A DNA stretch of 64,000 nucleotides from Marinospirillum celere (GTDB lineage Bacteria; Pseudomonadota; Gammaproteobacteria; Pseudomonadales; Halomonadaceae), in the NCBI RefSeq assembly GCF_900112235.1, contig NZ_FOLH01000001.1:682001-746000 (forward strand), written 5' to 3'. The notes under the pieces are model-generated. The model saw nothing but the letters and a program-made list of their open reading frames with translations, had not been told where the DNA came from and did no database searches. Positions 1 to 9,051 of this stretch are shown piece by piece; positions within the stretch are counted from its first letter, which is position 1, and every line of letters begins with the position of its first letter. A program made the position numbers and the translations under genes.

Positions 1-728
1 ATGTCTATATGCCCGACTGCACCGGGCAGGAGCTTTCCGCGCTGATTCGCCAGTTTCCTGAATACCTAAGCCTGCCGATTGTTTACCTATCCAGTGAAAC
101 TGATCGCCAAAAGCAGTTTTCTGCCATGCAGGTTGGGGTGGAAGGGTTTATTACCAAGCCCGTCATTCCTGAAGAGCTGGTTGCCGCTGTGGCCCTGCGT
201 GCTGAACGTATGCGCTCCCTGCGCGCGCTGATGGTCAGAGATAGCCTGACAGGTCTCTACAACCATACCACCACCACCGAGCTAATCGAGGGAGCGCTGG
301 CCCAGGCCAAGCGCAAACAGGAAAGCCTGGCCATGGTGATGCTGGATTTGGACAGCTTTAAAGAGGTGAATGACAACTATGGCCATGTTGCTGGTGACCA
401 GGTGCTCTTGGCCCTATCCAGAATTCTTCGCCACCGACTGCGTACCAATGACATCGTTGGGCGCTATGGGGGAGAGGAGTTTGCTATTCTGCTTAAGGAT
501 GTCACTCCTCAGGTGGCTTTTGAGCTGGTTGACCAGCTGCGTGAAGACTTTTCAAAAATACGATTTAGCTCGGGCCAGCAGGAATTCTATTGTACCTTCA
601 GTGCGGGAATTAGTAGCTTTCCTTTCTATCTGCGTGCTGAAGAGCTGCGTATTGCTGCTGATAAGGTCCTCTATCGGGCTAAAAAGGAAGGGCGCAATCA
701 AGTGAAACTGGATGATGGTAATGAGTAA
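1..728 (+). CDS. REC-GGDEF response regulator, diguanylate cyclase (5' end cut by window)
   Basis: C-terminal part of a two-component regulator that makes cyclic di-GMP. The reading frame is open from the window edge. The first readable residues are V-Y-M-P-D, which in receiver domains directly follow the phospho-accepting Asp; that codon is split by the edge (bases 1-2 are AT, compatible with GAT). The receiver ends with the conserved Thr/Lys region (YLSSE, then TKP). A GGDEF domain follows with an intact GGEEF signature (bases 468-482) and an RTND inhibitory I-site five residues upstream, so an active, product-inhibited cyclase is expected. Its end overlaps the start of a CheW gene, which resembles the coupling of WspR-type cyclases to chemosensory arrays. 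The true start and partner kinase lie outside the window. Confidence 0.9.
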   Translation, partial: VYMPDCTGQELSALIRQFPEYLSLPIVYLSSETDRQKQFSAMQVGVEGFITKPVIPEELVAAVALRAERMRSLRALMVRDSLTGLYNHTTTTELIEGALAQAKRKQESLAMVMLDLDSFKEVNDNYGHVAGDQVLLALSRILRHRLRTNDIVGRYGGEEFAILLKDVTPQVAFELVDQLREDFSKIRFSSGQQEFYCTFSAGISSFPFYLRAEELRIAADKVLYRAKKEGRNQVKLDDGNE

Positions 729-1236
729 TAGCCCCGTTGATGAATTGCTGGCTCTAAAGCGTGAAGCTGCCAATGAAATTGTTGATGTCGATGAACCCGG
801 CGTCAAGCTGGTGGTTTTTGCATTGGGCGAGCGCTACTTTGCCTTCCGTGGAAAATTTATCCAGGAAATCCTACCGGGTAGTGAAACCCTGTTTTATGTT
901 CCGGGAATGCCGGCTTCCATTCAGGGTGTCATCAATGTTCGCGGTGATATCGCCTCGGTTATTCTCCTGCAGGAGCTTTTGCAACTACAGGCAAGCCGAG
1001 ATAACCAACAGGGCCCTATTCTTCTGGGTCATGCCAGCGGAATGCATACCGGGATTCGGGTTGATGAGTTACTGGACGTGATGGATTTACCCATGAGTTC
1101 GTTAAAACCTGTGCCTGACAGCCTGCCCGAATCACTAAAGCCCTATGTGGCCGCTTTGCTGGACTTTAAAGGCAAGGCTGTGGCCTTGCTGGACATTGAA
1201 AAAGTCTTCCAGGATTACCAGGAAGGGCTGGGATGA
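721..1236 (+). CDS. CheW-domain coupling protein
   Basis: Single CheW domain of about 170 residues, the adaptor that links chemoreceptors to a CheA-type kinase in the cytoplasm. Visible hallmarks are the beta strands around LVVFALGERYFAF, the INVRGDIASVILL segment (the conserved N-x-RG of CheW) and the closing VALLDIEKVF. The N-terminus carries about 25 extra residues. Three in-frame ATG codons lie at 712, 715 and 721; 721 is preferred because a GGATGA sequence sits at a normal distance from it. All of them overlap the end of the upstream REC-GGDEF gene, so the two are probably translationally coupled. The next gene overlaps its stop by ATGA. Confidence 0.87.
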   Translation: MSNSPVDELLALKREAANEIVDVDEPGVKLVVFALGERYFAFRGKFIQEILPGSETLFYVPGMPASIQGVINVRGDIASVILLQELLQLQASRDNQQGPILLGHASGMHTGIRVDELLDVMDLPMSSLKPVPDSLPESLKPYVAALLDFKGKAVALLDIEKVFQDYQEGLG

Positions 1237-1682
1237 AATCGCCAGCGGAACTCGACAGGCTTCAGTTGTCGCTGGTGGTGGTGCATCTAGCCCATCTAAG
1301 CCTGGTTCTGGATGCCACCTGGGTCGCTGGTTGCCAAACCTTGAAACAAGCTTCGGATCTGCCAGCTACAGCCGTTCCTGCAGCGGCCCTTTGGCCTATT
1401 GGAGAGCAGAGCCGAGAGAGCCTGCGTCTTTTAACCCTGAAAACTCCTGAGGGTGGTAGCTGGCAGCTGGCTTTTTATGGTCAACTGGAGTTTATTCAGT
1501 TACCTGCCCAGGATCTGCATCCGTTACCGGCTTTGATGCAGCGCCGTAAAACCTGGCCTGCGGTCAAAGCCCTGATTTCCCATCAGGGCTGCTTGCGGGT
1601 ACTGCTGGATGTGCCTACTTTACAGCAGCAGGCCCTAGAGGCGGGCTATTCGCAAGCGAATTCCCGCAGCCAGTTGGTTTAA
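1233..1682 (+). CDS. small protein in chemosensory operon, possibly a degenerate CheW
   Basis: A 149-residue protein starting at the ATGA overlap with the CheW gene. The alternating hydrophobic pattern (LSLVVVHLAHLSLVLDATWVA near the start, then WQLAFYGQLEFIQLP and CLRVLLDVPTL) looks like beta strands of a worn-down CheW domain, but the N-x-RG signature is absent and I cannot assign it firmly. No signal peptide. Its last 48 bases overlap the 3' end of the convergent minus-strand propeller/TPR gene, an unusually long convergent overlap. Position suggests a role with the preceding CheW and cyclase. Confidence 0.65.
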   Translation: MKSPAELDRLQLSLVVVHLAHLSLVLDATWVAGCQTLKQASDLPATAVPAAALWPIGEQSRESLRLLTLKTPEGGSWQLAFYGQLEFIQLPAQDLHPLPALMQRRKTWPAVKALISHQGCLRVLLDVPTLQQQALEAGYSQANSRSQLV

Positions 1683-4600
1683 TTCTTCCTGCAAATCCGG
1701 ACGTGTCAACGCCAGCCCTTGCCAGGCTTCAGATTCCTCTAGCTCAGCCAGTTGGCTTTCCAGTTGACTGGTAGGCAGATCACCGGCTCTACGCCACTGA
1801 TAAAAAGCCTTCAATAGCTGTAATTTCAGGCGCTGGGCATGGTTGACCGGGGGCATGAAGATTTCTAAGTGAAGTTCATCCAGAGTAGCTTCATAGAGAC
1901 GTTCCAAATTACGGGGCTCCTGGGCAAAGGCTTCAGGATACCAGGCACCCAGAGTCAGGTAGTTGTAGAGGCTTTGCAGAACGGGCTGACTGCCCAGAGG
2001 GCCACCGGCCTCCTGATAGCTTCTACTGGCGCTTAGAGCCCTCCGCATGGCCGCTGCGGCTGCTTCCGGCTCTTGGCGCTCTTCCTGCAAAGCAGCCTGC
2101 TGTAGATGGCTTTGTATGATCAAAGTAAAGCGCCCCGGTTCATCCAGTGAATAGCGTCTATCCTTGCTACCCATACGTTCCAGTAAAGCCAGACGCCTGT
2201 CTAACCACTCCAGGGCTTCTTCCGGGGTTGCTGCCAGTTGTGCCTTAAAACCATAGGCTTTGACTTGTAAACGGCGGGGTTCAAAGCGGGCCAGGCGGTC
2301 ATTGCGTGCTGCAACCGGGGTTGCCTGAGGCAAGTGATCCAAAAGCTCCTGGTAGGCCTGGCGGGCGGCAGTTGTTTCCTGTAGCTGGAAAAGCGCATAG
2401 GCGCGGCCTGACATGGCCCTAATCGCATTGTTGCCGGATAGCTTTTCCTCTTCCAATAGCTGGGTATAAAGCTTTTCTGCCTGGCGATATTCCCTGGCTT
2501 GCAGCGCATAGAAGGCTGCTCTTTCCTGAAGGGGAACAAGATGTGCCGATTCCTGTACCTGACCCAGCTCCCAGGCTCGTTGAGCATGTCGGGCAGCCGC
2601 TGGATAGCGGTTGCTATAGTAATAGGCTCTGGCCAAACGCCAATGCAGCCAAATTTCCTGTTCTGCATCCAGCCAGGGTAATTGCAGGCGCTGTGAGAAG
2701 AATTCAACTGCCAGTCCAGGATTGTTTCTTTGGAAATGCAGTTGGCCCAGGTTTTCCAGCAAAGCCGCTTCAACCCTGGGGTTACGATAAGCCAAATCCA
2801 ACCCGAGCATATAGTGATAATGCGCTCTCTGGGCCAGGTCCTGATCCTGGCTATAGCCATCCTGAGTGGCAAGGAGTAGGCGATGATAGATACTGCCCAA
2901 AAGCAGGTCGCGGACGCCTGAATCCAGGCCACTGACTTCCAGTTGCTGAAGTTTTTCGGCAGCGGCTTCCAGCCGGGATTTAGATGGTGAATCCCGGTAC
3001 AGCAGAGGACGAAGGGCTTCGGCATAGAGAGCATTGTTGCCAAGCAGTTCTTCAGCAATCAGCTGGTCATAGAGGCGCTGCATTCTGTCTTGTAAGCCTG
3101 AGTCGGCCTCAGGATTCAAACCCAGGGCAAGTAGATTGTGCAGGGCTTCCAAATCACTGGTTTGGCGAAGAACGCTGTAAAAAGTGTTTAGAGCAGTCAT
3201 TTCCTGGCCTTGTGCCCAGGAACCATAACCCCGATTGAGGTTAATGGTGGCATATTGCTCAGCAGAAGCAGCAAAGCCGACATGTCGGATATCTGTGGTA
3301 GTCAGCCAATGCCGTGACATCAGCTCCATAAAATCATATTTTTCGGCAAGCCCCATCAATTGCACGGCACGAATATGGCTGGCCCTATGCATTTTGGGTT
3401 CATCACGATATTCCCTGAGCCGCCCGCTGATAGTTTGATAGAGACTGCGCTCTTCACTACGCTCAGTGGCTGCACCCAGGCGTAGCAGGTCTTTTTCATT
3501 GGCATAGAGGGCCAGGAGGCGCTCATCATCCAAACGTTCACTGGCAGCCGCCAGGGCTTGCAGGTGGGTTTCAACATCGCTCTGAGTGCGACTCAATAAC
3601 TGTAAATGCTGGAAGGCATAAAAGAGGCGGGCATCGGGAGCGACCAGAGAGTTACCGGCAGCGGCCAACAAGGCTTCCAGGTGTTCGGTGTTGGAGCTTG
3701 CCAGGGCTAAAGACAGCTCAATGCGCAGGTATTCAGCCAGAGGCAGGCTGCTGGATTGGAATGCCTGTAACTCTTGTCGGGCTTGACCAGGTTGCTGGCC
3801 CAAGAAGGCAATCCAGGCCGCGAATAAGGGGGTATCAGGGCCGGAATCCAGATTCTGGGCAGCTTCTCTGAAGCTGCGGCGATAAGCCGGGCTGAGTTGC
3901 CCTCTGGGCTGAAGCTGACGTTGTCCTTTGAGCTGCAAAAGAGTTTGTAAATTGGCGTAAAAGGCAGCTTCTTCCGGCTTTTTGGCGGCTTTGTCTTGTA
4001 ATTGTCCGGCAAAATAGCTGGCTGCAGTCAATTCATCCATTTGCAGGTGGTTGGCAAGCAGGCGTTCCAAAAAATGACGGCTGTTGCCTTCACGAAAACG
4101 CAATTGGTTTAAGAGCAGCAGGCGTTCAGCAGGACGACTGGCAACAGCATGGGCCTGCCAGATTTCTTTTTCACCCCAGTGTTCAGGCAACTGGCCTGTT
4201 AACGGCAGGCGATAGGTGTCCAGTGAGCCTTCATAGGCACAGGTGACATACAGCTGATCACCGCCCAGAGAAGGGAAGTTACAGTTGTAGGTCACTGAAG
4301 TCAGTTGTTCGGGTAATAAAGCCTGGTCACTGGCTAGCAGTCGGTCCAGGCGAATGCGAAAAATAACACTATGGTCTTCGGCATCAATTTGCTGGTCACC
4401 ACTGGTATCACTGAGGTAGTGGCTGAAATACAAATAGCCATCATCCGGGTTGATCACTGCATAGCTACTGATTCCCGGTAAATCCAGAGGTAGAGGCCCC
4501 CAGGATTCATCGGTTTGTAAATCCACTAAATACATGCCCTGGCTGGCTTCTTCATGGCGCTGGTAAACCAGGTAGCGGCCATCAGCACTCACCGAAGGGG

Positions 4601-5135
4601 CTGAGAGACGTCCACGGGCTTTGACTTGTACACGATTGGTATCCAGCGAATGGAAGACCAATTCTTGTTCCTGGCGATTGGCTGCGCGGCGCAGATAACC
4701 CAGAGTGGTGTTATTCACCCAGAAGGGCAGCCAGGCTCTTTCGCCATCAGGGGTCAGGCAGCGTAAGTCCCTGTCTTCACCAAAGAGGGGGAGCAGGCAA
4801 ACCGAGCCCAGCGCATTGCGCCTATAGCTGGTTAAGGCAAGTTGCCGCTCATTCGGAGAAAGGGCAGGGTCCTTGGCATCATGATCCGGTGGTAACAACT
4901 GACGGACACGGCCGGTTTCCAGGTTTTGTTGAACCGGTTGGGAAACCAGATTCTGGTGGCGCGTAAAAAACAACCGCTGTTGTTCGCTATCGACCTGGGC
5001 CTGATAGTTATCCGAAGGCCCCACAGTGACCTTTTCAGGCAGCAGCAATTGATTGTTTCGCCAGTCAGGAGCGCTGGCCAGTACTGGTGTGGCGAGCAGG
5101 CTGAGAGCCAGGGGCAGGGCAAGCTTTTTAATCAT
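1635..5135 (-). CDS. large exported beta-propeller plus TPR protein, unknown function
   Basis: About 1,166 residues. The ATG at 5135 is chosen because it opens a clean Sec signal peptide (MIKKLALPLALSLLATPVLA) and has a GAGGG Shine-Dalgarno; an in-frame start at 5180 would put 15 odd residues in front. The first third has repeated TolB/WD-like blades (for example ALSPNERQLALTSYRRNA and PSVSADGRYLVYQRHE, each with a DG or PN turn). From roughly residue 370 to the end the protein is alpha-helical with TPR-like units (for example YHYMLGLDLAYRNPRVEAAL, then ALLENLGQLHFQRNNPGLAV). It is therefore probably periplasmic or surface exposed and serves as a scaffold. It is last in a four-gene minus-strand operon, 10 bp after a small lipoprotein gene and downstream of an AsmA-like gene. 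No catalytic motif recognised. Confidence 0.8.
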   Translation of the reverse strand: MIKKLALPLALSLLATPVLASAPDWRNNQLLLPEKVTVGPSDNYQAQVDSEQQRLFFTRHQNLVSQPVQQNLETGRVRQLLPPDHDAKDPALSPNERQLALTSYRRNALGSVCLLPLFGEDRDLRCLTPDGERAWLPFWVNNTTLGYLRRAANRQEQELVFHSLDTNRVQVKARGRLSAPSVSADGRYLVYQRHEEASQGMYLVDLQTDESWGPLPLDLPGISSYAVINPDDGYLYFSHYLSDTSGDQQIDAEDHSVIFRIRLDRLLASDQALLPEQLTSVTYNCNFPSLGGDQLYVTCAYEGSLDTYRLPLTGQLPEHWGEKEIWQAHAVASRPAERLLLLNQLRFREGNSRHFLERLLANHLQMDELTAASYFAGQLQDKAAKKPEEAAFYANLQTLLQLKGQRQLQPRGQLSPAYRRSFREAAQNLDSGPDTPLFAAWIAFLGQQPGQARQELQAFQSSSLPLAEYLRIELSLALASSNTEHLEALLAAAGNSLVAPDARLFYAFQHLQLLSRTQSDVETHLQALAAASERLDDERLLALYANEKDLLRLGAATERSEERSLYQTISGRLREYRDEPKMHRASHIRAVQLMGLAEKYDFMELMSRHWLTTTDIRHVGFAASAEQYATINLNRGYGSWAQGQEMTALNTFYSVLRQTSDLEALHNLLALGLNPEADSGLQDRMQRLYDQLIAEELLGNNALYAEALRPLLYRDSPSKSRLEAAAEKLQQLEVSGLDSGVRDLLLGSIYHRLLLATQDGYSQDQDLAQRAHYHYMLGLDLAYRNPRVEAALLENLGQLHFQRNNPGLAVEFFSQRLQLPWLDAEQEIWLHWRLARAYYYSNRYPAAARHAQRAWELGQVQESAHLVPLQERAAFYALQAREYRQAEKLYTQLLEEEKLSGNNAIRAMSGRAYALFQLQETTAARQAYQELLDHLPQATPVAARNDRLARFEPRRLQVKAYGFKAQLAATPEEALEWLDRRLALLERMGSKDRRYSLDEPGRFTLIIQSHLQQAALQEERQEPEAAAAAMRRALSASRSYQEAGGPLGSQPVLQSLYNYLTLGAWYPEAFAQEPRNLERLYEATLDELHLEIFMPPVNHAQRLKLQLLKAFYQWRRAGDLPTSQLESQLAELEESEAWQGLALTRPDLQEELNQLAAGIRLRIARL

Positions 5136-5145
5136 GGCTGGACCC

Positions 5146-5424
5146 TCAAGGCTGTTTCTGCTCAGAAACATACTCATCATTTAAAACCTGGAAGGCGGCT
5201 TCCTCTTCAAGGCGTTCATCCAAACCACTGAAAGCCTGGGGGCCAGAATGAATATCTGAGCGCAGGCGTTGCTCCAATTCAGGCCAGTCACCGGCGGCAT
5301 CGGCTTCCATCACAGTATGCCGATCGACCAGATAAACATCTGGAACCAGAGAGCTCAGCAGGTTGGCACAGCCGGTCAGGCCAAGGCTGGTCAACAAAAG
5401 CAGGACTAAGGCAAGGGCTTTCAT
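5146..5424 (-). CDS. small lipoprotein, partner of AsmA-like protein
   Basis: A 92-residue predicted lipoprotein: hydrophobic signal followed by the lipobox LGLTGC, with Ala at +2, which predicts sorting to the outer membrane. The mature part is short, acidic and mostly helical. The start codon overlaps the stop of the upstream AsmA-like gene (ATGA). In E. coli the AsmA-like YdbH is encoded with the outer-membrane lipoprotein YnbE. The layout here is analogous, but I see no sequence similarity to YnbE, so a shared role is inference. Confidence 0.78.
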   Translation of the reverse strand: MKALALVLLLLTSLGLTGCANLLSSLVPDVYLVDRHTVMEADAAGDWPELEQRLRSDIHSGPQAFSGLDERLEEEAAFQVLNDEYVSEQKQP

Positions 5425-8400
5425 GGTGCAGACTCCAGAGGTAGCAATTCAGGTAACAGCAAGGCTTCTTCAGCAAAACGTTCAATCAAGGGCGTTAAGG
5501 GCAGGTTGCGCACTCGAATCGGATCACGGAACAGCGACAGGCTTAGGGTCAGATCCATTAAACCATTTTGCATTTCAACGCGGACCCAGCGGGGATGGGC
5601 AGCTCTGAGGCCAGACCGGGCGGTAGCCAACTGGGGATCACGATGGTCAGGATCAATAATATCCAGCAGTTGCAGTAGCTGGGTCCGGTTGATATCGGTT
5701 AAATCAATTCGCCCTTCAGCCAGCCGTTGGGAAAAATCAAATTCAAAGGCCGTACGTGCATTGACCGGAGAATAGGCGGTAGCCGCCAGGGTTTCCGGTA
5801 AGAGTTCACGCAAATCCAGGCGGCTGACCCGGCTTAAAAGGCCTAAACGCCAACCGGCTGGGTTAACATCCAGATAAAACTGACCGGCAACCTCACCACC
5901 CAAAGCCTGAAGGCTGAAATCCTGTAAGCGAATCAGGTTCTGTTGAATGGAAAAGGTTGCTTCCAGAGGGCCTAAAGCCAAGTCTTCAGCGGCCAGGCGC
6001 TCCAGGCTGAAATCCTGACGGCCATCCAGCCAGGGCTCGACACGATTGAAATCAACCCGCTGGAAGGCATCGGGTTCCAGAAGGTAGCTAAACCTCAGGC
6101 GTTCAAAATCAACCAAATCTAGTTCCTGCTGAATGCTTATTTGGCCATCCAGCTGCTCAATACTGGCTTCAGGAAGGCTTAGACTCAGCTGTTCGAACTG
6201 AGCCAAAGCATTCAGGGATAACTGGCTTAGATCGACCAGACTGATCGACCAGGGAATCAACAGGCTTCCCGACCCCTGCATGGGGCCAGTGATAGCCGAG
6301 AAGAGATTATCCCTTAAGCGCAACTGGGTTTGGCCCTCAGCCAGCAGACGTTCGCCACTAAAGTCACTTTCTGCGCTTAGGGTTTGTTCCAGCCAAGCAT
6401 CACCCAGAGTTAGTAGCAGGGAGTGTACAAAAACCTGTTCACTGGCTAAATCCACTTCAGTCGAGGCCAGCATTACCAGGGGGAACAGCAGCTCAGCCAC
6501 TTCCAAAGGCTCTTGATCAGTTAGCAGCAGAGCCAGGCGATCAGCTTGAGTATTCAAGGCCACTTCAGTGGTTAGCTGTTCTCCAAGGAGTTGCAGTCCC
6601 AACTGTAAATCAAATGCCAGGGCTTCAAGCAGTAGTTGATCAGGAAGGCTGAGTTGTTGCTGGTCCAGTTTAAGCTGAAGGTTCAGCTGTTCAGGTTCTA
6701 ACCCTGAATCACTTTGGACAGCCAAGAGTAAGTTTATACCGTTAACTTCCATGCCTTCTGGCAAAAGGGCTCCGGGTAGTAAGAGCCTGACATCCAGATT
6801 TGCTGCTTCGGTTGACCAAGCCAAGCGCTGTTCAACTTCCAAAGCATCCAGTAAACGGATTTCAGCACCAGCAGGCGGCTCTGGCTGATTCAAACGGCTG
6901 GTTAGTAAAGCAGTAACATCCAAGGCATCTAGGCGCTCAGGGTCCAACTCTTCCAAACGAGCATAGGGATGGGCTATTTGTAGATCCAGCCCTTGCTGCC
7001 AGTGGATGGGCCCGAAAGCCTTGAGTTCAGCGACTTCCTCGATGAATTGCTGCCATTCGGGCAGCAGCTGAACATCAAGCTGGCCTTGAAGCTGTGCCAA
7101 GCGTGGCAGGTTATCTAGGTTGAACTGCCAGTTCACCAGTCTGTTTTGATCCAGGTTGATTAGACCCTCTGTCACTAGCCTTTCCAGTGCTGTATCAGCC
7201 TGTACATTCAAGTTGAAGGCGAAGGGCAGGGGCTGCAACAAAGGCGGATGCAGGATTTCACTGTGTAAATTCAGCCGAACTTGATGCTGCTCAGCATCCA
7301 GGTCTGAGAAGATTTCCAGCTCAGTAACCAGGGGCTGGATTAAATGCAGATCACCCGAGGGCGTGGATTCCTGGCTGAGTGTTAATTGCAGATCCTGGTG
7401 TAGTTGTCCCCAAGGCAGGGCTTCTAAATCGGCTTGGAATAAATCAGCCTGATCATGTTGCCAGCGGGTTTGGCCTTGCAGTTTGAGTGCCAGAGCACCC
7501 AGAACTTCCAGTTCCTGGGCTTCGGCCAGGTATTCTTTTAGCGCCAGAGGAATTGAAAGCTGTAACTGTTGATTCATTTCCAGCTGTTCTGGCCGGTTAA
7601 AGACTTCAATATCCAGATCAAGCAGCTGTAATTGGTCCAGGTTTAGATTGGAAGTGAGTCTGGCCTGGCTAAGGTCTTGACTCAGCTGAATTTGCAGCTG
7701 GGGGTGCAGATTGAGGGGATTAAGGAGTGGCTCGGCTTCCAGCTCTAAAAGATCCAGGCTGACACCTAGCAAAAAATCGCCCTGGTTGGCTGAAGTGTCC
7801 AGCTTTTCACCATAACTCCCTGCCTGGAAGGTTAACAGCAGACTTTGCAGGCTAAGTGTTTCTCCCTCGGCAGTCAGTTGCAAGTCTTTAACACCCTGTT
7901 GACTGGCCATTTCCAGTTGTAGATTTTCCAGATTGGGATTCAGCAGGTCCAGATGACCCAAGGCTTCCAGGCGTAGCCCTTGATGAAGCTGGGTATTGAG
8001 GACGATTTCAGGGGTTTGCAGGCTAAGGTGACCCGTTTTTAGCTGGCTGGTCAACAAAAGTTCGCTGGTCAGCGGCCAGTCGCCATCCAGCATCAGGCTC
8101 AAATGGCCGGCGTCTTCAAGCTTGAACTGGTATTCGGGCCAATTGGCAGTAAGCTGCACGTCATCTGACTGAAGTTGGAGATCTAAATCCTGAAGCTGAA
8201 CATCCAGTGCCAAGGGGTTGAGTTCTAACGACCAGGGACTGTTGCGTTCCAGCTGCCAGCCAAGATTGGCTTGAATTTGCGGTAAAACACTCAGCTGCAG
8301 GCTTTCTTCGGCCTGTTGATCCACCTGCAAAGGGGCCAGGGATAGAAGCTGTCCCTGAAGCTGCCCTTTTAATTCATTTTGCGTCCACTGGAGTTGAGTA

Positions 8401-9029
8401 TCCAGATCCACTTGTCCCTGCCAAGCTATTTTCAGCTGTTCAGCCGGAATTTGGATTTGCAGGTCGGCCTTAATGCCTTCTAATAACAAGCGATGCAGAT
8501 GAATAGCCAGTGGCGGTTCATCCAAGAGTTCCAAAATTGGTGCCAACTGTTCTTCAGGGCTGGGTGGTGGTTCAGTTGGGGGCACAGGCGGGGGTAAATC
8601 AACCAGCAGGCAACCGCGGACATCCAGGTTGCGCACAGCCAGCAAATCTACCTGCAATTCACCACTCAACAGAGGCCAGGGACGAAATTGCAGGTCCACT
8701 TCATCCAGTGTTAGTTCCAGGTCTTCACAAAAATCAGCCTGAGGTTCCAAGTTGCGGACTGCAATACCGGTAACCTGCACCTGCCCCAGTAAATCCAGCT
8801 TGAGGCTGGCTAAATCCACCTGAAACCCCGTTTCTTCGGCGATTATCGGTTGAATACGTGGCCAGATTTGGGAATGCAGCAAAGGCGAGCGCAACACCCA
8901 ATAGGTGATTATTGCCAATAACAGAGGAAGAAATAAAAAGAAAATCAATAAGCCCAGCAACCAACGCCGTTTACGACGATTGGCTGGTGAACGCTTTTCT
9001 GGTTGGTTCGGAGGAGTGCCCTCAGTCAT
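5421..9029 (-). CDS. AsmA/YdbH-like inner-membrane-anchored protein (probable intermembrane bridge)
   Basis: About 1,202 residues. The cytoplasmic N-terminus is basic (NRRKRRWLLG) and is followed by one strong transmembrane helix near residues 25-47. The rest is periplasmic, dominated by alternating Leu/Gln beta-strand patterns (LDLQLQSDDVQLTANW and many similar runs), as in AsmA, TamB and YdbH, which fold into long hydrophobic grooves that carry phospholipid between membranes. A proline-rich linker (PPPVPPTEPPPSPEE) sits near residue 150. The C-terminal region resembles YdbH/DUF748-type ends (SGLRAAHPRWVRVEMQNG). The ATG at 9029 is favoured over GTG 9032 by its spacing to AAGGA. It is coupled to the downstream lipoprotein gene by ATGA. 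Lipid transport is a family-based inference. Confidence 0.75.
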   Translation of the reverse strand: MTEGTPPNQPEKRSPANRRKRRWLLGLLIFFLFLPLLLAIITYWVLRSPLLHSQIWPRIQPIIAEETGFQVDLASLKLDLLGQVQVTGIAVRNLEPQADFCEDLELTLDEVDLQFRPWPLLSGELQVDLLAVRNLDVRGCLLVDLPPPVPPTEPPPSPEEQLAPILELLDEPPLAIHLHRLLLEGIKADLQIQIPAEQLKIAWQGQVDLDTQLQWTQNELKGQLQGQLLSLAPLQVDQQAEESLQLSVLPQIQANLGWQLERNSPWSLELNPLALDVQLQDLDLQLQSDDVQLTANWPEYQFKLEDAGHLSLMLDGDWPLTSELLLTSQLKTGHLSLQTPEIVLNTQLHQGLRLEALGHLDLLNPNLENLQLEMASQQGVKDLQLTAEGETLSLQSLLLTFQAGSYGEKLDTSANQGDFLLGVSLDLLELEAEPLLNPLNLHPQLQIQLSQDLSQARLTSNLNLDQLQLLDLDIEVFNRPEQLEMNQQLQLSIPLALKEYLAEAQELEVLGALALKLQGQTRWQHDQADLFQADLEALPWGQLHQDLQLTLSQESTPSGDLHLIQPLVTELEIFSDLDAEQHQVRLNLHSEILHPPLLQPLPFAFNLNVQADTALERLVTEGLINLDQNRLVNWQFNLDNLPRLAQLQGQLDVQLLPEWQQFIEEVAELKAFGPIHWQQGLDLQIAHPYARLEELDPERLDALDVTALLTSRLNQPEPPAGAEIRLLDALEVEQRLAWSTEAANLDVRLLLPGALLPEGMEVNGINLLLAVQSDSGLEPEQLNLQLKLDQQQLSLPDQLLLEALAFDLQLGLQLLGEQLTTEVALNTQADRLALLLTDQEPLEVAELLFPLVMLASTEVDLASEQVFVHSLLLTLGDAWLEQTLSAESDFSGERLLAEGQTQLRLRDNLFSAITGPMQGSGSLLIPWSISLVDLSQLSLNALAQFEQLSLSLPEASIEQLDGQISIQQELDLVDFERLRFSYLLEPDAFQRVDFNRVEPWLDGRQDFSLERLAAEDLALGPLEATFSIQQNLIRLQDFSLQALGGEVAGQFYLDVNPAGWRLGLLSRVSRLDLRELLPETLAATAYSPVNARTAFEFDFSQRLAEGRIDLTDINRTQLLQLLDIIDPDHRDPQLATARSGLRAAHPRWVRVEMQNGLMDLTLSLSLFRDPIRVRNLPLTPLIERFAEEALLLPELLPLESAP

Positions 9030-9051
9030 CACAAAAATCCTTTAAGGGCGG

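Noticed and set aside
7200-7700. Low-complexity Leu/Gln-rich stretches in the AsmA-like gene as a possible DNA repeat array
   Set aside because: The codons differ between units and the pattern is explained by beta-strand periodicity of AsmA-type proteins; there is no tandem DNA repeat.
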